DNA of 64,000 nucleotides, taken from Eutreptiella sp. 'Long Island Sound 2002'. Taxonomy: Eukaryota; Euglenozoa; Euglenophyceae; Eutreptiales; Eutreptiaceae. Below the pieces are notes generated by a model, which searched no databases, had not been told where the DNA came from, and saw only the letters and a list, made by a program, of their open reading frames with translations. A program made the translations under genes and the position numbers. The DNA lies in NCBI GenBank assembly GCA_964036045.1, contig OZ038382.1, forward strand, positions 4,963,789 through 5,027,788. The letters are read 5' to 3'. Below, piece after piece: positions 10,301 through 22,900 of this stretch; within the stretch, counting starts at the first letter, position 1, and each line of letters begins with the position of its first letter.

Positions 10301-13300
10301 GACACGCTGCGGGCAGCGGGGCTGGGGGCACCTGCAGCCCCCACACGTCGTGCGCGGCCGTATCGTAGGTCTTAATCTCCGTGGCCAGCGTCACGGTATC
10401 GGCCATGGGGACCATCATCGGGTGCGGCCGGTACTGGCGGAAGCCCTCCTCGTCGTCGCGGACGTCCCGCAGCCGCTCCAGGAACTGGAAGAAGGCGGGC
10501 AGTTGGTCCGAGAAGGAGTAAATGCTGCGCTGCGAGTTCGGCTCGTTGGAGATGGCCCACATCAGCAGCGCCGGGTGGCCCTTGTTGACGCGGACCGTGT
10601 GCCGGAAGTTGGACAGCACCTGCGCGGGCAGCGATGTTGGGGATGCAAGAGCGGGTCAGGAGGGTGTACGCGCCTTGCCCAGGCCATTGCTTAAGGACCC
10701 CAGGGGGAGGTGGGGGGGGTTGCTTGGGGCCCTGGCCAGCCCCGGCCGACCCACCCACCCACCCACCCACATCAGAAAAAGTTTCCTCAAGCGAAAAATG
10801 AAATTTCTCAAAGGGACCGGAAATTTGAGGCCGATTTTAGGTACACAAAGTACACAAAGTTTTTTTTGGCCTCTGACACCCCCCCCCCCCCCCGGGGGGT
10901 TTTCTCCTTCAGCAATAGCCTGCTCCTTGCCCCCCCGCCCCCCACACACACCCTGTGTGACATTTCGTCGGATTGCAGTTTCTTTACGGGGCCCTGGACA
11001 GGCACCCGTTCTTTCCTTCGCGTGCTGCGTCGGGTCAATACTGTCTGACGGCCGCTGCGGCCCGTGTTCCTTGGTGTCGTTGCCGCGTTAGCGGGGCCCA
11101 GCAGTTGGCGCACTGGGGGTTGTCCTGGTTGCGGGGGTCGTTTGATCCCACTCTCCTCCACCTCCAGGTTGTCCACTCCATGTCTTGCCGCGTTTCTGTG
11201 GGCCTGACGCCCAATTGCTCCACCCCCTCCGCCTGTTGTCCGGGTCGTCCGCCACCTGACCCCCCCCCACGTTGTGCGTGAGGCCTAATGACTGCACCTC
11301 GCCGCATGGTGCACGTGGGCATCGCGCGCACCTTCATGGTTTCCGCGGGTGTTGTGCGCATCGTGTGGATCAGGCAACATGTCCGGGGGTCGCCACAGCG
11401 GTCAGCATTGAGGTGGTTCCATAGCCCTTGCTGCATCAAAGTCTTGAAAGTGGAGAGGAGTGGTGTAATTTTACAGGCACTTTTCTAAGCACCATGTGCA
11501 CCATTTGTGAAGAGAGAAGAGAAGAGGTCTGAGGGGAATGACACGCCAGTTCAACACGAAAGCTGGAAATTCGGCCGGAATGGGGCCCCGAGCCTCCCCC
11601 CTGTGGGACATTTCGTCTGGTTGTTGCTCCTTTACGGGGCCCTGGACAGTCACCTGTTCTTCCCTTCGCATGTTGCGTCGGGTCGCTGCTTTCTGTCGGC
11701 CGCTGCGGCCGGTGCTCTTGCTGGTGTCGTTTCCGGTTCGCGGATCCCAGTGGTTGGTGCGCTGGGGCTGTGCTGGATGTGGCATGGTGTGCCGTTTGCG
11801 CGTCAGCGGCGCCCAATAGTTGGCGTATTGAGGATGTACTGGTTGTTGCCGGCGTCACCCCCCCCCCCCCCCCGAAGCCCTGACTCAGCCTTTATGGCAC
11901 CCCCCGGCACGGCCTTTTCAGGGCGGTCCTTAAGGGGAAAAAAAAGCACTTCGTAACGCCAACAGAAACGAACGTTCACGGGGACGCTCTCTGCTTCATG
12001 GCCATGGGACCTTCTCTACTTTGAAGGTTGGCGGTTGGCGGTTGGCGGTTGGTGGCGGTTGGCGGTTGGTGGCGGTTGGCGGCGGTTGGCGGTTGGTGGT
12101 AGTTGGCAGCGATTGGTGGGTTGGCGGTTGGCAGCGGTTGGCGGTTGGCAGCAATCCCTGGGGGCTATTCTCAAGAGCTGTCCTCAACAAAAAAAAATCT
12201 GGCTTTTCAAGGACAGCCCTGGACCTCTCTTTGCACACTTTCCACAAACGTAGACATTGGCACCCAGCGGCACCTGCGACGTCACATCCAAGTCTGTGAG
12301 GTCGGGATACACTCCAGCGTCCATCGGGAAGGTCACGATGACCATCAGCCCGTACTTGTGGCACATATCCAAGAACTCGAAGTGCGGCACCTCCCGGGAC
12401 CAGTGGTACACCCGAATCGTGTTGAAGGTCTTGCTCAGCTGCTTCAGGTGCGCGTCGTGGTAGCTCGCCCGCGACTGGAACTTGTTGGCAATGCCCTGTG
12501 AGGGTTTGGGGGTTGGCGGTCAACCGAGTGCGGCCGCCGGCGGTTGGCCGGTAACCGACGGCAACTACCGGTTTGCCCGTGCTCTATTGACCGTTTCGCA
12601 GCGAAGCACGGACACAGAGAAATGCATGGCACTGAGACATTGAGTCCACAATGAGTGTAGCGTTTGGTCAGCCTCAAGAATACGGCGCTCCCCGTGATTC
12701 GCGTGTGAAACGGCCAGGCAACGCAGCGCAAAGGCGTTGTGCGACGCGGCGCGACGGCCGAGGCGTGTGCTCAACATCCCCAGGGCTGCCTTGAGGGTCC
12801 CTTGTCTGTTCTCTTTGACTGGCGGTGGGGGGGGGGGATCACTTTCACAGGGAGTCGCTACGATGGTCCAGCAGGTCCCCCAGGGGTAAGGACGACGCGG
12901 GCCACTTACCCCTCAGGTACAGGGGGGGGGGTTTCGCCCGGGGACAATTTCGCAGGGGAAAATTTCGCCACCCTTGAAATTGAAATCCCCAAAGCTCCAA
13001 GCAAGCAGGTGTCTCGCAAAATGTATCTCAATTTTCGACAAAATGTTTTTTGTCTCTTGGTCTGTATACGCTCCTTGAGGGCACATATGTGAGACAGGCA
13101 TCGTTTATAACCCACCCACCCAACTTTGGACCCACCCACCCGACTTTTGACCCACGCAGACCCACCCCCCCCTCTTATAAATCTGTGGGGAGCATTTTTT
13201 GTGAACCAAATTGAAGCCAAGGCGCTCTCCCGGGTTAGGCAACCCCAAAGGGTGACACACCAAAAACTGGTCTTGCGAGAACAACGTTACAGCACTAAAA

Positions 13301-16300
13301 ATGACGGAAAGAGCACCTGTTGTTCTGCCAAAGGCGTTGTTTACGTGCGGCGCGAGAGGCAGCGAAGCACTGCAGCATCGCGGCCCAGACAGCCACGTCT
13401 GTGGAGGTGCATCGAAGTCGTGTACTGAAGGGGGGGGGGGGGGGCAAAAAGTGGCGGGACCGTCATCGGCGTCCCTGAAATACCGTCCCCAGCCCCGAGG
13501 CACAGGGAACACTTGATCTTCACAGACCACCAGAACATGGCGCCGCCATATCCCACGGTTCCAAAGGGTATGAACCAACACCTCATGGGGCGTTGTCCTC
13601 GCACAGGGGGGGAGGGTACGCAGCAGAGGGGCTGTGCATGGCGTTTGGAGGGGTGGCAGAGGGGATGGAAGGGTTGTACGGGGGTTAGGCAGTAGAGCGG
13701 AGCGGGATGAGCGGGTGGACGGGCGGGTGGTTGGGCGAGGGGGTTTGGTTTGGTTTGGGTCAAGGCCTGTGCCGGACGCCCAGGCCCACGGTCGGCACGC
13801 GTCCTGGTGCCGACACTACTGGGCAGGCGAGTCGCGGTTGTCCGGTCCCAAGGCCTGCCGGACTGTTGACCGCCCCCGTACCCCGCGGTGGCACACGCGG
13901 GAGGGAGATGCCGCCGTGCCTGTGTGTATGGCGCGCGCGGGGCGGGAGGGCGGGGCGTGCATGCTGGTGGCGCTTGTGAGGCATGACGGGTCACACGGCT
14001 GTGCCGCGCCTGGCCCTGCCCGCATGCGCCGGTGCCGCTCCGGTGTCGCCGGGGGGGGGTGTGACCTAATTAAAAAACAGACAAATGCAAACCAGAGGTA
14101 ATGCACTCCACAGAGGAGGGGGGGGGGGGATGACCTAATTAAAAAACAGACAAATGCAAACCAGAGGTAATGCACTCCACAGTCAGGCATAAGTGCATCT
14201 TTATTCTCTATGCCAAACCTGGTTGAACCTCAAGACACACACTGTGTCGCCGGGGGGGGGGGGGGGCGGGGCACGGGTCTGGGTGGGTGGACGGGGCGGC
14301 GGGGTAAGGGGGTGAAGTGCCAAGCAGACGTGGGGGGAGGGACCTCCCAAATGCTCGAGGTCGTGTACAGCCACGTGAACGTCTTCCAGTCGAACAGAGT
14401 GGACGCGTACGGGGCCCCGAAATACTCTCCGAAGGGCCACACGGTCCCGTCCTCGCCCCGGGGGATGGGGTTGTAGTTGACCCCCCGCACGAAGTACTCC
14501 TCTCCGTTGACATAGAGCGTGCGGTTGCGGACCTCCACGACCGACGGGCTCTCGCGCTCCTGCTCCGTGAGGTACACCATGGTCACGATCAGGAACAGCA
14601 CTGAGAAGCGGAGGAGGGGGGGCGGGGGCGACGGGAGCACGAGGGCACTTCCGGCTGCTGCAGCGGCAGTCACGAGCCGTCGGGTTCCGGTCAACCCGCC
14701 GGCTACCGGGTCATGAAGCCGTGGACAGTGCACTGTGCAGCGCGTAGGCCTCGGTGCCGGTCAAGGATGTGCTTATCCAGAGGGGGGGGCGGGGGGGCGT
14801 CTTATGACTCTGTGTGCTCTGGGGGCTGCGGTAGTACACATGTCATGAGGGATAATACTTCTGGAGCCCCTTCTCCCTCTGCTACAGGGTGCCTACATCA
14901 GCGATGGACAGCAGCCTCCAGACTTCATGATCTGGGAATCACTGCGTGCAAGGCCTGTCAGTGCTGGTCGGCGAGTGGACACCGGGGGGGGGGATTACAG
15001 GACCCACCCACCCAGATTTTGGGAAAACCCAGGAACCCAGAGTTGTCCCACCCCCATGGGGGTGGGGGGGTTTTGGCACAAGGCCTCGGTATCTGATTGT
15101 TTGCCTTTGGCGGAGCCTATTGGCCTCTCGCCACTGGTCATTCTGACCCTCTGTGGGCCCGAACGTGTTTTGGTTGTGTGTGTGGGGGGGGGTGGGGGGC
15201 GCTGGGGGGGCTGTTGGACAGCCACCCACCCAGTCAGCCACCAAAGCAGCACATAGGACACGACTAAAATTTCCAAGTGGTGCTGTCAGTGCCCCCCCGT
15301 GGTGGACTGACTTTTGTACTCACAACATCCCACGTAACGATGCATGCATCATTCTCTTTACAGGAAGGATGTAGCAGAATGGGCAAGAAAAGGCACCCAC
15401 CCACCCTAATACAACCCCTGCCGTGACCCATCAGCACCCATACGCCAAAAAACGCCCCACCCCCAGGGGGCGGGGAGGGGGGTGTTTGGACACCCACCCA
15501 CCCAGAACTTCCAACCCCCCCCCCCCCCACATCCCGTAGGCTGAACACCAAGCACATCCTGGTGCCGGTCGACACCAGCTGTACCAGGGGTGCCTACCGG
15601 CTTCCCCTTACACCCCTGTGGAACAGCCCCCCCCCCCCCCCCCTCCCCCGACACACACACAGCACTTGTACCGGTATAGGTTCAGGCTCTTTCTTTGTTT
15701 TGACAGTGCCTCTGGGCAGTGGGTCATCTTTTGATGCCACCCCTCCCCTCCCCTGCGGCCGCAGTCAGGGCTGCATGGGGCTGGGCTGTGGGGAGCGGTA
15801 GGGCACGCAAATGCTATGTGTGTGTTGTTGCCTCTCGGTGGGGTTTCAGGGCAGGAGCCGTGGTTTGTTAGCGGCGGTTGTTCATAGGGGTGGTTGCAGC
15901 CCGCCTGGGCGGCCTCCTGCAGGGCCAGAACACAGAACTGATGGCTTGCAGTGCTGGTAAGACCGTAGGATGTTGAGCCTCGCAGTTTGAGCAGGAATGA
16001 AATGGATACCTTGGCACGGCACTTGTACCGGGGGCATAGGTGCATAAACGGGCTCTCCCTGATGCCTGTATGGAGTTAACCCCGCCCCCCTCACCTACAC
16101 ACGTTCACACACGTATAGTAGCTGGAGGTGGCCGAGGAATCAGACCCCCCGGCTCACAGCCTTGTAACCAACCTCAAAACTCAGCCCACTGCCCTCCATC
16201 CATCCATCGCAAGCCACCCACACCCACGAGCGTTCAGCTCAGTGAAGAGCCAAGAGCAGTCGGAAGTGCCCCTGCCTCAGTTGTGAGGATCCAGTGGAAA

Positions 16301-16794
16301 GCTACTGTCTGGCTGGCAGACAGCCAAGCAAAAGTCCGGTTCGAGTGATGCAGTGAATTGCCTCATCATTTGTTTGCTTGTAGTGTGCCTGCAGCGTGTG
16401 ACACAAGGGCTTGAGATGCTGGGAATTGGATTTTGTTTTGATCGCTGTCACTAAAAATTTTGTCCACCACAGATGCTTCAAGGATTTTTGGTCTATAATG
16501 GCTGAGAAAGGCAGTCTATGAGCAATCTCAAAGAGCACCCCCTTGGAAAGGGGGTCTGTGAGAGAAGGGGCCTTTTTTGGCAGTTTGTCTGAAGAGCCCG
16601 AGCCAAAGGGGGGGGGGATGGGGAAAGGGGCTCCTTGCCCCCCCCCCCCCCCTGACATTTATTTCCCAACCTGGGCCTGCTGAACCTCGCAGTTTTGATC
16701 AAGAATGAATCGATACCTTGGCAACAACTGAAGGCATTGAACTCACCCCTGACGCGGGGCAATTGGCACACACACACACACACGCACACACACA

Positions 16795-16837
<43 letters not shown>

Positions 16838-16913
16838 GAACTCATTGTTTGCAGCAGTGATAGGACCTTAGGATTGTTGAACCTCGCAGTTTGAGATTCG
16901 AATGGATTCCTTG

Positions 16914-16952
<39 letters not shown>

Positions 16953-19900
16953 CACACACTTGGAGTCCCTCCTTGTAGATCAGATCATTGCGTACTACTT
17001 CACCGAGACCAAGGCCGTGGGCTCTAGACAGCGAACAGCCCCCACCCTCCCACCCTTCCCCTGTATGTGTCCAGGGGAGGGGGGGGGGGGTACTCCATAC
17101 AGGCATCAGGGAGAGCCGGTTTATGCACCTATGCCCCCGGTACAAGTGCTGTGCCAAGGTATCCATTCCATTCCTGCTCAAACTGCAAGGCTCAACACCC
17201 TACGGTCTTACCAGCACTGCAAACCATCAGTTCAGTGTTCCGGCCTCTAGGGATAGCATGCGATACATGTCTTGTTGCTCCGTGGTGGCGTTCAAGGGCC
17301 AGGAGCCGTGGTCTGTTTGCAGCACCTGTACATATGGAGGAAATCACCCATCAGGGCTGCCAACCTGCAGGGCCAAACACCTCATGGTTTGCAGTAGTGG
17401 TAGGAAGATAGGAACGTTGAACCTCGCAGTTTGAGCATGAATGGAATTGATACCCTGGCACACACCTGGAGTGCTGTACCGCGGGCGCATACCGGCTTCC
17501 CCTTCCGCCCTTGTGGAACGATGTTCAAACCCACAGAGGACAGTGCCGGCCATGTGGTTTTGGTTCTCTGCCCCATGTCTTTTGTCTTCTTTGTTGGATC
17601 TTGGTCAATTTTGGTTGAGCAACCAGCGAATGCGCCGCAGCAAATCACCATCAAAGTTCGGACCATCTGCCTCATTCGGCGCTGGTCATGGTGTCGACCG
17701 GCACCAGAGATGTGCTTGGTGTTCGGCCTGTTTATGCACCTATGCCCCCGGTACAAGTGCCGTGCCAAGGTATCCATTCCATTCCTGCTCAAACTGCGAG
17801 GCTCAATATCCTACGGTCTTACCAGCACTGCAAGCCATCAGTTCTGTGTTCTGGCCCTGCAGGAGGCCGCCCAGGCGGGCTGCAACCACCCCTATGAACA
17901 ACCGCCGCTAACAAACCACGGCTCCTGCCCTGAAACCCCACCGAGAGGCAACAACACACACATAGCATTTGCGTGCCCTACCGCTCCCCACAGCCCAGCC
18001 CCATGCAGCCCTGACTGCGGCCGCAGGGGAGGGGAGGGGTGGCATCAAAAGATGGCCCACTGCCCAGAGGCACTGTCAAAACGAAGAAAGAGCCTGAACC
18101 TATACCGGTACAAGTGCTGTGTGTGTGTCGGGGGGGGGGGGGGGCTGTTCCACAGGGGTGTAAGGGGAAGCCGGTAGGCACCCCTGGTACAGCTGCAAGC
18201 ACATCTTCTACACTTGTACTGCACCATCACAAGCCAGCCTTCATGGAACACCCCCCCCCCCGTCACTTTGGATAGCAATCCCCTGCTAAAGTGACCTCCG
18301 CAAGCGGGAGGCGCAGTTCAGAAGCATAATGCATATGACGCCACGTTCCCCTTGCTTTGGGCAGTACAAAGCGGGTACGTGATGGGCTCTCCAGCACTCT
18401 GCAACCCTCGCCTCCCCCGTCGCAAGCCTCTGCACAACACACCCAGGATGCAGATGGCTGGCAGGATGTTCGCCAACAGCCCAGTCCACAGCTGCAGCAT
18501 TGTCCGCCGCAGCCGCAGCCAATACGTGGGCTCAACACTGGGGACCACGGGGACAAAAGTGTAGTCCTTCCAACGGCTCAGGCGCCGCCGCGGGTTGCCA
18601 TCGCTGTCTACCGAGCCCCAGGACTGCCGCTTCCGCTTCCGGAGGAATGGCTTGCGCTCGGGCTGTGAGGTCTGAGAGCGGGCCTCCGACCAGACGCTAT
18701 CATCGTCGTCATCATCGTCATCATCTCCCCGAAAGAGCACATTGAAGTACGAGGGCCGTCGCAATCTGAAGGTCTTGTTGGAGCTCTTGTCAGAACCATT
18801 TGAAGCGTTGGAGCTGCGCTGCCAAGTGCGCCTGGAACAGGAAGAGAAGCAGGCAGAAATGCATGGAGGCGGGGAGGAAGAGGGAACGAGGGAGGGAGGG
18901 AGGAGGAGGAGGAGGAGCTGCCGGCGATTGGCACAGCCCCCGTGCCAGCAAACAGCCGGGAAAGGGTGCCCACTCCCCGTGTCTCCACCACACGGATAAA
19001 GATGCAGGATCGCAGACGAGATGAACCACGTTCATCCCGGGCGTAGGATGAATTGGGCTTGGCCTAGTCTCCAAACCAACACCCCTTCTGAACTGAAGAT
19101 ACCTCAGCGACAAACCCAACCCGAGGCTAGGAACCCAGGTCAAGTGGACGCATAGAGGCCCCAGCCTACCAAGGCGTCCACCAGGCGACATGTCTTATTG
19201 TCGGACGCTGACCGTAGGTATCCCATGACCTTGGGGACAGCAAGGGACGTGCAAAACGAAGGCACAGCGCGAGCAAAACGTGCAAGGCGCAGGTGGTGTA
19301 CCAAAGCGGCTCCCCACCAGATAGGTGTTGAAAGGAGGACGCCCCACTGCCCGCTGTAGATAGATCAAGGAGAAGCAGACCAGGCCGGGCAGATGGCTGG
19401 GTAATAGAGCATAGATGAGCAAATGAGAAGCAGGGGGAGACTAAGCGTGCAAAGCATAGATGGTGTAGCAAAGCAGGTTCCTACCGGATAGGTGCCCACG
19501 GGATGCCCACCCCACCATCCGCTTGTAGATAGACGAGAGCAAAGCGTGCAAAGCGCAGATGGTTGCGAGTGGCGACAACGTTCCCGCTTGCTGAGCAGAG
19601 GCGGACACGGGCTATCCACCACCAAATCCCCGGCACGTGGAGAGAGCTCCCGTGCCCGCGACCCCATCACTCGAGTGCCAGCATCACGGTGTGGTGGGTG
19701 GCCTACCGTGAATTGGCAAAAGATCTTCAGAGTAGTGCTGAGCTGCGAGGGGCAGCCTCGCTGCCGCTGTTCCGGTCCGTTCGCGCTGGGGAGACCCCAC
19801 CATGCCTCCACACCACGTCAAAGTGCCCGGCCCTAGGGGTAGGAGGGGGTGGAGGGGGAGGGAGGGAGGGAGGGAGGGAAATAGAGTTATTCCGAATATT

Positions 19901-22900
19901 CGTTTCGATGGAGGGAAGCCGTGAGTGGAGATTAAATTGTGTGTGCCACACGCTCTTGCCCCACGTGTGTTAAACTGGTGGCACAAATGGGAGTCCCCAC
20001 ACGCTCATGGCTAAAGATTATGGTCCATGATTAAGCTCGGGTTGTTTGGTTCTAGGCTGTATACTCATTGTATGAAGGTAGCCACCGAGGGTTGTAAGGG
20101 GGGGGCGGGGTTGGTGCCTAGCTAATTTCGCGGTGGTAAATGTGGCTGCACAAAAAATTTGCGGACCCTTCAGGATTTTGCGTGGTAACTTTCGCGGACA
20201 CTCCTAGAAATGTTGTGGGGTGTAGGGCTTTGCAGGCACAGTGGAGCTTAGCCAGGGGTGCTACTCACAATGCAAGGGCATCTGCCACACTCTGCTAGTG
20301 ATGAGGGTCAAGTTAGTCTGAGGTCCTGACATGTGTTCAAACTTTGACAGTGGGATTCGACTTACACCCTAGGCAAGGGCAAGTGTAACTACTCTGGGTG
20401 GTTGTTTCACGTGGGTCTGGGGAAGGGGTCGAGAGCAAGGGGGAGGGGTTCAGGGGTTGGTTCGTCTGTAGGAAGTTTCACGAAAGCCCCTGGATTTGGA
20501 GTGATAAATTTCGTGGCCAAATTGAAACACCCAATTTCCCTCATGAAACCCCCCCCCCTATATTTGGAGTTGAAGGAGTTGAAGGAATAAAGCACGTTAT
20601 CTGGTGTGCACATCGCCTGCCTAGGGGCCGTTTAGGTGGCTGCTGTTTGGACGTTGCACCGTACAACGGGCGGCTTAGGTGGCGGACATCCTTGACTTGC
20701 AGTCCAGTTTTGTATCGGTGGGCGGTGTGCAGGTGCTACCCTGGCCCCGGGTATCGCTGGCCTTATTGCAGTCCATGCGCCGTCCTCAGTCGGAAGCCGT
20801 CCTCAGTTGCAAGCCTGTGCTGCTCACTCATCACAACCCAGTGACTAGTGGTGCGTGCCAGTCTGGCCCCGGGGGTCATCAGCTGCACATCTGACGCCAA
20901 ACTGAGTCGCAGCCCAGGAGAACCTGCTGCCCGACATCACCGGAGATGTTGCCATCTTTGGAGTGGTTGCCTCTGCCCTGAGGGGCGTGCGTGCGACTGC
21001 ATGCCGCAGTGCTCCTCGAGTCGCGGACTGGGAGTACTCGCACCCGTGCACTCCGCGTGTGCGCACCACGCCGCTCTAGGCCTTCCTTGCAGCAGTGGGG
21101 TCCCTTGGCCCCCTCCCATTTCGCGTGTTGCACACTTGATCACCTTTGCACCTCCTTAAATACCCACCAGTAGCTCACTGGGTGAGCTACCGGTGGGCAG
21201 GGATGCAACAGAAGGGGCCTCAAAGGGGGCCCAGAAGCGGTTAGCCAGGCGGTTGGAGGGAGGTTGCCAGCGGTTGGGGGCGGTTACTGCCATGGAAGCT
21301 GGTGCTTGCGGTCAGGGAGACAGCGGCTGGGCCGTAGGCTTGGCGCCCCGGGGGGCTTCCGATGCATTCCTGCCGGTGGGGCTGCGGAGGAAGAGTGAGT
21401 GAGGGAGAGGAAAGACAGGCAGGCAGGGAGGGACAGGACATGGCCCAGGGACGGCGCACGCGATGTTGACCGTGGCTATTCTTGTCCGAGCCCCATTTGC
21501 CACCAGTTCACCTGCGGAGGATTGCGCGGAGGGAGGGGGGGAGGCAGGGAGAGGGGGGCGGGGGCGGAGGGACCTTCGCGTTCTGCTGGCACGAGACTGC
21601 TGCGAGGCATTGGAGCTGCGCCGGGAGCGACGCCCGCCGGGCTCCGCGGGGACGGCCAGGGCGTCCGGACTCAGGGACACCCGCTTCTTGGGCGGCCCCG
21701 GGCTCGGCACGTCCAGCAAGGCCGAGGTCGACGCGCTCAGCAGCTCGCCCGTGAGCCCACTGCCGCTGGCGCTGGGCGTGTCGGTAAACTTGCTGGGCTC
21801 CTCGTCCGACCCGCCCGCGGTCGCGTCCGACGGGTCGTCGCAGTCGGACCCGATCTCGGTCACGCTGAACCAGTGGTCGATGAACTCGCTGCCATCGCGA
21901 GCGCGCGCGGCGGGGCGGGCCGGCCCCCTCCGACGGTCCACGGCCAAGGGCGAGGGCAAAGAGCCAAACGTACCCTCCCGCGAGGGAAATCGCAGCGGGC
22001 TCATGGGCAGCGGGCTGTCGCCGCCATCCCGCTTTGACACGCCCCCGGCGCGGTACGTCTCCAGTACGCTCTCGCAGTGGTGGAACACCACCTCCGCCGC
22101 TGCGTCGGCGTCGTGGCGGGGCGACGGCACGTCGGCGCTGCCCCGCGTCGCGACCGCACGCGGCGAGGGCACAGGGGCCGCCGGGGGCCGCTGACGCGGC
22201 GGCGGCCGGCGGGGGATGGGCTGCTCAGCCTCCCCGTCCCGCCTCCCGGCCTCCTTCTCCAGCAGCGTGCTCAGGCGACGCGGGGAAAACAGAGCGGCGG
22301 GGGGCGTGCCAGTGCCGGTCGCGTGCACCCACGAGGGGTCGGGGCGGTCCGTCGGATCGTTCGGGTCAACCGCCTGCAACTGCCCAGCCGACGCACGGCG
22401 GGGGTCCCTCACGCTCTCAGTCGAGACGCTGCTGCCGTCGTCCCGGTGGAACATCTCGTCGAAGTAACTGGGCCGCCGGACGGGCCCTTTCAAGGTGCTG
22501 CCGGACTGCGTTGACGGCACGGAGCCATGCCGGATGCCGAAGGGCCCGGAGCTGTGGCGGGAACTCCGCCGCGAACGGCCGTAGGAGCTGCGGGGCCCGG
22601 GGTCCGGGGTGACGGCCGGGGGGTCGGGGCCCAGCGACACCTGCTTCTGCTCCGGAGGGCGCCTGCTGGGCCCCTCCGAATGGGACGAGCCCACCAGGTC
22701 GCCGCTACCGCTGCCGCTGGGCGTGTCCGTGGACCGGCCGGGCTCGGGCTCCGACCCGGCGCCGCTCCCGCCCGACACGTACTCCGACTCCGCGTACTGG
22801 AAGTCGCTGAACGTGCTGGTGCCCTCGCGGGAGAACCCGCCAAAGCCCCGCGCCCGCCGCCACACCGCGAACACGTCCTCGCTCGATCCCGCGGCCGCGG

